A stretch of 64,000 nucleotides of DNA from Betaproteobacteria bacterium. GTDB taxonomy: Bacteria; Bdellovibrionota_B; Oligoflexia; Silvanigrellales; Silvanigrellaceae. Position numbers and translations under genes: made by a program. Shown one piece after another: positions 43,260 through 50,842 of the stretch. The stretch lies in NCBI GenBank assembly GCA_016868315.1, contig VGHE01000002.1:1-64000 (forward strand), read 5' to 3'. The notes below the pieces were generated by a model. The model saw only the letters and a list, made by a program, of their open reading frames with translations. It searched no databases and was not told the DNA's origin. Position 1 is the stretch's first letter. Each line of letters begins with the position of its first letter.

Positions 43260-43795
43260 TGAAAATTTCAACTCTCGTCGTCGTTGGAGCAGCATTGCTT
43301 CTTCCTGTGTCCGCGCTCGCTCAAGGCAAGAAGGGAAGCTCATACACACCTCCACCCTACGGTATGGCTGGTTGTGGTTTGGGTTCATTGTTCTTCGGCA
43401 AAGCTGAAGACAATAAGGCCGGCCAACAGATCGTTGCAGCTTATTTGAATGACGCGGTTTTTCCTCAGACGTCAGCTATCACGTCGGGAACATCGAATTG
43501 CGAGGACTCAGCTGGCGGCTCGGCAGAGGCTCTGCGTAAAGAGCGTGAAACATACGTTTCCGTGAACCTCAACGACTTGAGCAAGGACGCTTCAAAAGGT
43601 GACGGCAACTATCTGCGCGGATTGGCTGAAATGATTGGCTGCGGCAGCGATCAGCAGTTTGCTGCGTTTGCAGCAGTTTCCCAGAAAGATCATGCACAGA
43701 TCTTCTCGGACTCCGACGCGTCGAACGTCACAGGTCGTTTCATTGCTAAGGCAAGAGAAACTGAAGATCTTCGTGGTTGCGTTGTCGGCAACTGA
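43259..43795 (+). CDS. DUF3015 family secreted protein
   Basis: 178 residues, signal peptide ending SALAQ. It has the family blocks YGMAGCGLGSLFFG, TSGTSNCED, YVSVNLNDLSKDASKGDG, LRGLAEMIGC and HAQIFSDSDASNV. It is the counterpart of the 30989-31555 protein. Together with the previous gene it forms a copy of the minus-strand pair 11 kb away, in the same gene order. A strong terminator follows. Confidence 0.85.
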   Translation: MKISTLVVVGAALLLPVSALAQGKKGSSYTPPPYGMAGCGLGSLFFGKAEDNKAGQQIVAAYLNDAVFPQTSAITSGTSNCEDSAGGSAEALRKERETYVSVNLNDLSKDASKGDGNYLRGLAEMIGCGSDQQFAAFAAVSQKDHAQIFSDSDASNVTGRFIAKARETEDLRGCVVGN

Positions 43796-43836
43796 ATCTC
43801 ACTGATTCACTGCTCTGCAACTTGACCAAATGAGGG

Positions 43837-43868
43837 ACTCCGGGTGAACATGCCCGGAGTTTTTTTTT
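43837..43868 (+). terminator. Intrinsic terminator after the DUF3015 pair
   Basis: ACTCCGGG, an 8-base loop, CCCGGAGT and eight T: a perfect 8-bp stem 41 bases after the stop, in the plus direction. Confidence 0.85.
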
Positions 43869-43886
43869 GTTCAAGGAAGTGCGTTT

Positions 43887-45860
43887 GTGATGGTTTTCGG
43901 AAGCCTTGCATTCCTCATTGTTCATGCGTTGCAGGCGGCTCTGTTTTTCTTTCTCTGTCTTGCGCAAGCAGAGCGGGTTGAGGCATCAGAAATTTCACCG
44001 ATTTCGGCCGGAAAAGTTCAGCAGCAGGACGACTCACAGCAATTCGCAATGCTGGCTCAAGAAGAGCAGTGGAAGAAGATTCTTCTCTATGCTCCGACGT
44101 GGATGTTTGGCGAAAAGAGTTTGGTCGATGATCCAGGATTTTTTATGGCCGAAGATGGCAAAAGCAATCCGGAGTCCGAGCTCAAGGCAACATTGAAGGC
44201 ATTCGAAGAAGGCTCTTCTGCAGAACGTCAGGAAATGCTGTGCAGATTTCCCGCGCGCCGCGCGTGGCTTGAAAAAAAGTTAGGCCGTGCCTTTGCGGAT
44301 CCTCAAAAAGAAAATGCTTCGGAGGTTTGCCGGCGTCTCGCGAATTTCCGAAAAACAGTAGATGCCAACAGAGTTTCGCTCATCTTCTCTTCCTTTTATC
44401 CTGGAAATCCGGCTTCGCTGTTTGGGCACACACTTCTCAAATTAGCCAAAGTTCAAAGTTCAGTGGAGAGCAGGAATGAGTTGCTGGATTTTGGGTTAAA
44501 CCATGCAGCTCATCCAACAACATTCAATCCCATGCTTTACGCTCCCATGGGATTGGCAGGTGCATTTCCAGGTTACATCAGCCTGCTGCCCTACTATGTG
44601 AAGGTTCAGGAATACAACAACGCCGAGAGCCGTGACCTCTGGGAATATGAACTCAGCCTCGAGCCTCATGAGATTCAGATGCTGTTGCTTTCTGTTTTTG
44701 AGCTATCGAGCTACCGCATTGATTATTTCTATTTCGATGACAATTGTTCTTTAATGATGCTTGCGTTGCTGGATGTTGCCCGCCCGAGTCTGCAGCTTGT
44801 GAAGAAGTTCAATGCCTGGGTCATCCCAGGCGACACCATTCGTGTCGTTCATAATCAAAAAGGCCTGGTTTCGAAGGTCAATTTCAGAGCTTCAAACGTG
44901 CGCAGATTCCTGACCCTCGAGACAAGGCTTTCAGCGGAGGAGCGCGTACTTTTTAATTCTCTTGTGGAAAGCAAACGTTCAAATAGATTTTCTCTCTCAG
45001 CCCTCGATGGTTTTTCTCCAGAAAAGAAAATGTCGATTGTCGATACTCTTCTTGAGTATATCGATGCCGACGAGCAACTCGTGGGCACAATGGAGCCTCA
45101 GCGCTGGAAAGCGGAGCGACCCCTTATTCTGAGCTACAGAGCGCAGCTCGGAATTGTTTCAGCACCTTTGAACGTTGCCAAACCTGCAATCGAGGCTCCA
45201 CACGAGGCTTATCCTCCAACGCGCATTTCGGCGGGAGGAATCTCTGTGTTTAAGAATGGAGCTTCGCGGCGCGATGGTGTGCTGCTCGGATGGAGGCCAG
45301 CTTTGCACAGTCTCGACAACCCTGTTGCGGGCATGGGTGCAGATCTTGGCATTTCCTTTTTTAACCTTGAATATCTCGCTCAGCGGCATGGAGTTTGGTT
45401 GCGGGAGTTCACGCTTCTCGGGATTGAAACTCTGCCGGTTGAGAGGCCTCAGTTTCGCTCCACCTCATGGGCTTTGAACCTTGGCTACAGGCAGGCCTGT
45501 TTTGCAGATTGCGGGCGAACGAGTTTGGGCGGTGAGATCGGGCGTTCCTGGAAACTGCTCGGAGAGGGTGGACGGTTTGCACTCCGAAGCACGTTCAGGG
45601 TTGGTGAAAGCGCCCACGCCGGATTTTTTGTGGAGCCTGGCGTGTCGAGTGTGTTAAATATTCCCTTTTCCACCAATAAACGCTGGATATCTCGAGCTGC
45701 TTTCACAAGAACTCAAGGTTTGAAACGCACTCCGGTTTGGAACCGTGAAATGCGCTCATCGCTGGTTCTCAGGCCAACCACTCCACTGGAGTTCGATGCG
45801 AGCATCGCTCTGCAAAATGAAGAGTTGAGTTTTTCTGCGCGTGGCCATTGGTATTTTTAA
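43887..45860 (+). CDS. DUF4105 (Lnb N-terminal periplasmic-like) membrane protein
   Basis: 657 residues. A hydrophobic N-terminus (about 5-28) would serve as signal or anchor. The central DUF4105 domain is recognised by LIFSSFYPGNPASLFGHTLLKL near residue 170, PGYISLLPYYVKVQEYNN and DYFYFDDNCSLM, where the histidine and cysteine may form a hydrolase-like site. The last 200 residues are beta-rich and end in HWYF, like an outer-membrane barrel. Start GTG 43887 or ATG 43890, with AAGGAAG upstream. It lies after a terminator, so it probably has its own promoter or depends on read-through from the DUF3015 pair. Function unknown. Confidence 0.8.
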   Translation: MMVFGSLAFLIVHALQAALFFFLCLAQAERVEASEISPISAGKVQQQDDSQQFAMLAQEEQWKKILLYAPTWMFGEKSLVDDPGFFMAEDGKSNPESELKATLKAFEEGSSAERQEMLCRFPARRAWLEKKLGRAFADPQKENASEVCRRLANFRKTVDANRVSLIFSSFYPGNPASLFGHTLLKLAKVQSSVESRNELLDFGLNHAAHPTTFNPMLYAPMGLAGAFPGYISLLPYYVKVQEYNNAESRDLWEYELSLEPHEIQMLLLSVFELSSYRIDYFYFDDNCSLMMLALLDVARPSLQLVKKFNAWVIPGDTIRVVHNQKGLVSKVNFRASNVRRFLTLETRLSAEERVLFNSLVESKRSNRFSLSALDGFSPEKKMSIVDTLLEYIDADEQLVGTMEPQRWKAERPLILSYRAQLGIVSAPLNVAKPAIEAPHEAYPPTRISAGGISVFKNGASRRDGVLLGWRPALHSLDNPVAGMGADLGISFFNLEYLAQRHGVWLREFTLLGIETLPVERPQFRSTSWALNLGYRQACFADCGRTSLGGEIGRSWKLLGEGGRFALRSTFRVGESAHAGFFVEPGVSSVLNIPFSTNKRWISRAAFTRTQGLKRTPVWNREMRSSLVLRPTTPLEFDASIALQNEELSFSARGHWYF

Positions 45861-45921
45861 GCTCTCTATTAGCGACAAGCCAACGCAGATTCAGATGGGT
45901 TCTAGGCTTACAAATTCCTCT

Positions 45922-46359
45922 TTAGCTGAGAACTTTTTTGAGTGTCTCAGACAAGGATTTTCCATCCACGCGCCCAACGAGCTCGCCCTGGAGCGATTTC
46001 ATTAATACTCCGAATGTTCTCTCGCTGGTTTTTCCCAGAAACTCTTTGATGTAGGTTTCGAGCTCTGCACCGCTGAGAGCTTTGGGCAAGTAGCGCTCGA
46101 CCACGGCCAATTCGGCTTTGAGCGGGGCTTGGCGATCGGCAGGGTACTCGGCCATGCTCTTGACCAGCTGCTTCTGGTAACTCGCAATAATCTGAACCAC
46201 TTCAACCTCGGTGCGGACGCGTCCTGGTTCTTTCAGGTCATTGATTTCTGCGTTTTTGATTTCATTGAGCACCATCCGGACGACCCCGAGCAGCTCTTTG
46301 TCGCCTTCTTTCATGGCCTTCTTCATGTCTTCTGTCAGGCGCGCACGTGTTTCGCTCAT
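45922..46359 (-). CDS. YqeY/GatB-C-terminal-domain-like protein
   Basis: 145 residues from ATG 46359; an upstream ATG at 46377 is excluded because it lies in the hairpin before the ribosome site. Family signs: LLGVVRMVLNEIKNAEI near residue 28, YQKQLVKSMAEY, LPKALSGAELETYI, and a C-terminal GRVDGKSLSETLKKVL. YqeY resembles the tRNA-binding tail of GatB and is a small helical cytoplasmic protein of unsettled role. Its AGGAG ribosome site forms part of a terminator-like hairpin (46360-46402), so translation may be controlled. Confidence 0.85.
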   Translation of the reverse strand: MSETRARLTEDMKKAMKEGDKELLGVVRMVLNEIKNAEINDLKEPGRVRTEVEVVQIIASYQKQLVKSMAEYPADRQAPLKAELAVVERYLPKALSGAELETYIKEFLGKTSERTFGVLMKSLQGELVGRVDGKSLSETLKKVLS

Positions 46360-46402
46360 AAAAAAACTCCTGTTCAATGCCCCTGGGCGGGGAATGAACA
46401 GG
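46360..46402 (-). terminator. Terminator hairpin overlapping the yqeY ribosome site
   Basis: On the minus strand CCTGTTCA and TGAACAGG form an 8-bp stem with an inner CCCC/GGGG stem, followed by AG and seven T, which run directly into the yqeY ATG. The 3' arm and the following AG form the AGGAG ribosome site. The hairpin is positioned to end the amylase transcript and would also hide this site. Confidence 0.7.
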
Positions 46403-46450
46403 ATGTATCAAAATCAGCCTCCGCAAGGAAGGCGCACAGCGTCGATTAGA

Positions 46451-49400
46451 TTACTGCTGCTGGACGAAAAGCACTGAGCGCTCGCGACCAATTGAAACCG
46501 TAATGCGGCCTTGATCGTCGACCGGGTACACTCGACCCGAAACCAACTCCATCGCGCTGCGACCCGGCAAGAAACGCGTATAAAGCGTGACCGTTTGTGC
46601 GTCGCTGTTCCAGTGTTGGTTCGAGAGAAAATATGCAAAGTTCTTTTCGCCGAACGAGCGCTCGTAGCCCCACAGCCAGGCCGAGTCGGACTCGGGTTGA
46701 CCCGTTGTGATAAGACGATTGCTCGCTTGAACCCTGAGGCTTGTGTTCATCTTTCCACGCCGCAAGGCAGGATGTGCATTTCTCGCTTGGATGATGCGCT
46801 GGTACATGGCCAACATGTCTTTGTCTTGTTCGACTGAAAACTTCACACTCGGGTTTTCAAGACACCACGTTCCCGGGTGGGTGACGCATTGGGTTTCATA
46901 TTGTTGGCCTTGCGCCAGGTCATCCCACACCATGGGTTTGCGGTCAGTTGGGTCATCTGCGCCCCACATCCCCACTTCTGCACCGTAGTAGATAAGAGGA
47001 GAGCCGACGTAGGACATCTGGAATGCGACCATCCCCTTGTAAAACTCTTTTTCAAGCAAGCCAGGTTTGTCGTTTGAGTACAAAGCACCGCGGTCGGGTT
47101 TGTTCACTGAATCGTTGTCCCAGCTGTTGCCATCTTGAGGACGCGGCGAAAGTGAGCGGTTCTGCCAAATGGTTTTGCTCAGGAAGCGATCAGTATCGTG
47201 GCTGTCGAGCATCGTCCAGAGCGCATGCTTTGTGTGCTCACGGTAGCCATTCAAACGTTGCTCAACAAAATTTCGCGCTGCACTGGGTGTGAAACGTTGT
47301 TTTTGGTCGAGATTAATGAACCAGCTTTCTGCCAGTGTGCGGCTGCGGTAGTTCATGATGCCGTCGGCTTGGTCGCCCTGCAGCATGTCATAACCGTCGT
47401 ACCAATCTTCTGCGATAATAAGTGCGTCGTTGCGAACGTTTTTAAGATGCTTGCGGAAGAGTTTCCAAAACGAAGCTGGCACATCTGCGTAAACATCGAG
47501 GCGAATGCCGTCGACGCCCTTGAAAGGGATGCCATCAATTTCACGCGGCGTGAACCAGCGATCGAGAATCGCAAAAATATACTTTTGCAGGCCCGGATGC
47601 AGAGCTCCGTTGGGAAATCCCTGGCGGTGATTGATGAGCGGACAGAATCCAGCCCATGAGTCGAAACGGATTTTGCTTGCAAAAGGAAACTCGCGCGCAT
47701 TCGGATAAAATTCCGAGAGCTGGCAGGATTTCGCATAGTAGTTGGCTTCGCCTTCGTACGCGGTTGAGAACCAGTCGTAGTAGGGTGATGCTTTGCCGCG
47801 GCGAGCGACGTCTTCGACTAGAGGACCATTCGATGCCGAGTGATTGAATACGCCATCAATAACAACGCGTATACCCTGGCTGTGGAGTTCGCTGACCAGT
47901 TGGATGAATTCTTTGTCCGCGCGGGTGAATCCCCAGGTGGATGGGTCGTCGAGCTTTTCACTTGCCAAAAGACGCTTATCGTCTTCGTGTAAATCAGGCT
48001 TGCCGTCGCTTCCAACAGCCATTGGCCCGAGCTTCGCATCAATGTGGCGGTAGTCTTTGGTGTCGTAGCGGTGCAGTGAATCGGAATCAAAGACCGGATT
48101 GAAATATATACCCGTGATGCCCATTGACTTCAGGTAGGGGAGCATTTGCCGGACGCCACGGAGGTCGCCTCCATAACGACGCGTAAAAATGATTTGGCGT
48201 TGAACTTCGCGTGAGTCGAGTTCGGGCTGGAGCTGGCGCACGATGCGCTCCATATTCCGTTCGAACGGCGTGAAACTGAACCAACTGCTTGTCCAAGGGT
48301 TGATGCTGCGGTTGACCTGGTTGAGCGCATTGCGGCTGCGTTCCCATTCCGTGGGGTACTGACCAAGCACATCGTTGCTTGGGTCACCGTTGCGGAAGCG
48401 TTCGGGGAAGATTTGATACCAGGTTGTGTCGATCGCCCACAAAGGAACCTGATAGAGGTCGGAGCCGTTGATTTGTTGCTGACGCGAGTCGTAGCGGAAA
48501 CTAAATGTTTCTGCCCGAGAGCTCGGTGAGAAAGGATCGCCCGTCACAATGCCTTTTTGTCCGAGATTAAAAAGGGCAGACGCGTCATGCGCAACAATAA
48601 CGAAACTTGAATTTAGAGACTCGCGTGGCAGCGTGAGCAGACCTGAGTAGGTGGTGAAGCTGACGGAGTCGAGTGTGTATGTCGACTGCGGCGCCAATTC
48701 CATGTGCTGGCCGTCGGAGAAAAGCACCTCAATTTTTTCGGCATCACCAGACAACAATTTCACTTTGAAGCGCACAACACGTTCGCCGGCGTCAAGAGCA
48801 GCAACAGTTTGAGCATCGAGCTCAAGTGCTGCTTCATCGATGAAGCCGTCATTTTGGGACACAAATTTACGACCCAGCAGTGCGCGTGGAGAAGGAAGGT
48901 AATTGTTGTTGTAGGGGGCTAGCCCAGTTTGCGGTTGAGATGTGTCAGCAAGCCAGTCGAAGGTTTCATCTTCGTAGCGCACAACGAATTTGTAGAGCAC
49001 TTCCTGACTGCGGTCGATTTTGAGTGTCTTCAGAAAGGAGCCATCCGTTTGCGGGAGCATCCGAAAGTTTTCATCGAATGCCGTGCTCCAGCCTCGAAAC
49101 CCACCTGTCACGTAGACAGCTTTCACCTGACGATTTTGCGCAGGGAGTTTACTCAGGCGAAAATCCACTCGCCGCGGTACGACAAGCTTAGAGCGAACGA
49201 GCGAAACATCGCCGCGACCGTCAACGGCCACTGCGCGCACGATAGTTGGCTGAGACACCCTCAGAACTTGTCCGAATGTGCGGGTCGTACCTGCGGGGCG
49301 GTTGCCCGTGAGAAGCGGAAGTGAGCCATCGGTAGTGTAGTAGATTTTGAGGCCTTCTGAGCCTTCAAAGCTGACCTCAACCTCTCCCGTACTTTCCACA

Positions 49401-49651
49401 GGTGTGGATCTGATGGTTGGAGGAGTTGCAGCGACCGAACTCACGCGTGCAGTGCGTTGTTCCAAGGCGCTTTTCGAGTCCCTTGAACTCAAAAACCACT
49501 CGTATCGCGGTTCTGCTGCACTCTGTGCAGGCACAGGAGCGATTGTGCTGCTCACCGAAGAGCGGCAGGCAACCATGGCCATAATACACAAAGAGGTGAT
49601 GATCTTTCCCTGAACAAATCTCTTTGAGACAAAACATTTAGCTAATTTCAT
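46451..49651 (-). CDS. GH13 alpha-amylase/neopullulanase-type lipoprotein
   Basis: 1066 residues, lipoprotein signal ending AMVAC. Before the catalytic barrel lie a chitobiase/FN3-like beta-sandwich (about 75-165, with LKIYYTTDGSLP), a glycogen-debranching-type N-domain (about 175-265), another beta domain to about 410, and the barrel from about 425. Catalytic regions: DGVFNHS, GIRLDVYAD (Asp719), IIAEDW (Glu748) and LDSHDTDR (Asp819). It should hydrolyse starch, pullulan or maltodextrins outside the cytoplasm. It overlaps the ATPase gene stop by 14 bases, which links it to uptake. The length is large for the family because of the N-terminal modules. Confidence 0.9.
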   Translation of the reverse strand: MKLAKCFVSKRFVQGKIITSLCIMAMVACRSSVSSTIAPVPAQSAAEPRYEWFLSSRDSKSALEQRTARVSSVAATPPTIRSTPVESTGEVEVSFEGSEGLKIYYTTDGSLPLLTGNRPAGTTRTFGQVLRVSQPTIVRAVAVDGRGDVSLVRSKLVVPRRVDFRLSKLPAQNRQVKAVYVTGGFRGWSTAFDENFRMLPQTDGSFLKTLKIDRSQEVLYKFVVRYEDETFDWLADTSQPQTGLAPYNNNYLPSPRALLGRKFVSQNDGFIDEAALELDAQTVAALDAGERVVRFKVKLLSGDAEKIEVLFSDGQHMELAPQSTYTLDSVSFTTYSGLLTLPRESLNSSFVIVAHDASALFNLGQKGIVTGDPFSPSSRAETFSFRYDSRQQQINGSDLYQVPLWAIDTTWYQIFPERFRNGDPSNDVLGQYPTEWERSRNALNQVNRSINPWTSSWFSFTPFERNMERIVRQLQPELDSREVQRQIIFTRRYGGDLRGVRQMLPYLKSMGITGIYFNPVFDSDSLHRYDTKDYRHIDAKLGPMAVGSDGKPDLHEDDKRLLASEKLDDPSTWGFTRADKEFIQLVSELHSQGIRVVIDGVFNHSASNGPLVEDVARRGKASPYYDWFSTAYEGEANYYAKSCQLSEFYPNAREFPFASKIRFDSWAGFCPLINHRQGFPNGALHPGLQKYIFAILDRWFTPREIDGIPFKGVDGIRLDVYADVPASFWKLFRKHLKNVRNDALIIAEDWYDGYDMLQGDQADGIMNYRSRTLAESWFINLDQKQRFTPSAARNFVEQRLNGYREHTKHALWTMLDSHDTDRFLSKTIWQNRSLSPRPQDGNSWDNDSVNKPDRGALYSNDKPGLLEKEFYKGMVAFQMSYVGSPLIYYGAEVGMWGADDPTDRKPMVWDDLAQGQQYETQCVTHPGTWCLENPSVKFSVEQDKDMLAMYQRIIQARNAHPALRRGKMNTSLRVQASNRLITTGQPESDSAWLWGYERSFGEKNFAYFLSNQHWNSDAQTVTLYTRFLPGRSAMELVSGRVYPVDDQGRITVSIGRERSVLFVQQQ

Positions 49652-50762
49652 TCACACGTCCGCCTTCTTCCGTTGAATCGAACCAGTGCATAACTTTGCG
49701 ATCAATAGTTGTTGCGAGTACCGAGCCTCGTGAGGCTGCTTCCATGACTTGCAAACGCTTTGGGTTAGCCGAGCGAATAATGACCTGCTGCCCGGCAATG
49801 TTGGCCACAAGATGTGTTTCGTGGCCGTGTGGCTCAATGAGAAGAACCTCCGGCTTGCAGTCAATTTTGCCCTCTGCCTCACGGCCTTCTTTGGCAAGAA
49901 CTTTGAGTGCTTCAGGGCGCAGACCGAGCGTGTATGTTCCAGATTTTTTGGGTGTCGGAGCATCTGAGAAATCGAACTTCAACCCATTGAACGAGAAAAT
50001 CTTCTGCCCGCCAGAAATCTCAAGATTGCCTTTGAAGAAGTTCATGCTTGGGTTGCCAATGAACGATGCGACGAAGGTGTTCACCGGAGTGTTATAGAGG
50101 TCGAGCGGTGAGCCCAGCTGCTGAACTTTGCCTTTGTTGAGCACGGCAATGCGATCTGCGAGGGTCATGGCTTCAACTTGGTCGTGCGTCACGTAAACGA
50201 CCGTTGCTCCCACTTTCTGGTGCAGAGCCGCAAGCTCAATGCGCGTTTGGCTGCGCAGCTGAGCGTCGAGGTTCGACAGTGGCTCATCGAACAGGAACAG
50301 AGCGGGCTTACGCACAATGGCACGACCAATTGCAACGCGTTGGCGTTGGCCGCCCGAGAGTTGACTTGGCTTGCGATCGAGCAAGTGGTCGATATTCAGC
50401 ATTTTGCTTGCAGTTTGAATGCGCTCGTCGATTTCCTCTTGAGGACGTTTTTTGATGCGCAGACCGAAGCTCAGGTTTTCCCTCACGGTCATGTGCGGAT
50501 AAAGCGCATAGTCTTGGAAGACCATGGCAATATCGCGCTCGGCAGGAGCGAGCTCGTTGACAACTCGGTCACCGATCTCGATGGCTCCCGAAGAGATATC
50601 TTCCAGTCCGGCGATCATGCGCAGCAGGGTGGACTTTCCGCAGCCGGAGGGACCCACCAGGACGAGAAACTCACCGTGTCCAGCTTCGATGTTCACGTTC
50701 TTCAGTACTTCAACTTTATTGTCGTAGACCTTGTTCAGATCTTTGATGACCAGTTTGGCCAT
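49638..50762 (-). CDS. Sugar ABC transporter ATPase (MalK/MsmX/UgpC type)
   Basis: 374 residues. Walker A GPSGCGKST near residue 38, Q-loop in MVFQDYALYPHM, signature LSGGQRQRVAIGRA near 137, Walker B LFLFDEPLSNLD and the switch histidine in VVYVTHDQVEAMT. The C-terminal OB-fold regulatory domain (about 240-374) is typical of the CUT1 sugar family and contacts EIIA or partner subunits. It is encoded with the GH13 lipoprotein, not with permeases. Neither importer operon in this window has its own ATPase, so it may be shared. GGAG precedes the ATG. Confidence 0.95.
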   Translation of the reverse strand: MAKLVIKDLNKVYDNKVEVLKNVNIEAGHGEFLVLVGPSGCGKSTLLRMIAGLEDISSGAIEIGDRVVNELAPAERDIAMVFQDYALYPHMTVRENLSFGLRIKKRPQEEIDERIQTASKMLNIDHLLDRKPSQLSGGQRQRVAIGRAIVRKPALFLFDEPLSNLDAQLRSQTRIELAALHQKVGATVVYVTHDQVEAMTLADRIAVLNKGKVQQLGSPLDLYNTPVNTFVASFIGNPSMNFFKGNLEISGGQKIFSFNGLKFDFSDAPTPKKSGTYTLGLRPEALKVLAKEGREAEGKIDCKPEVLLIEPHGHETHLVANIAGQQVIIRSANPKRLQVMEAASRGSVLATTIDRKVMHWFDSTEEGGRVNEIS

Positions 50763-50842
50763 GAGGACTCCAGCTTAAGAAAAACGATTCGAGACGGAAG
50801 TGTTGCTGAAAATTGGTACTTGAGTGGTCGCTTGAACGCAAG

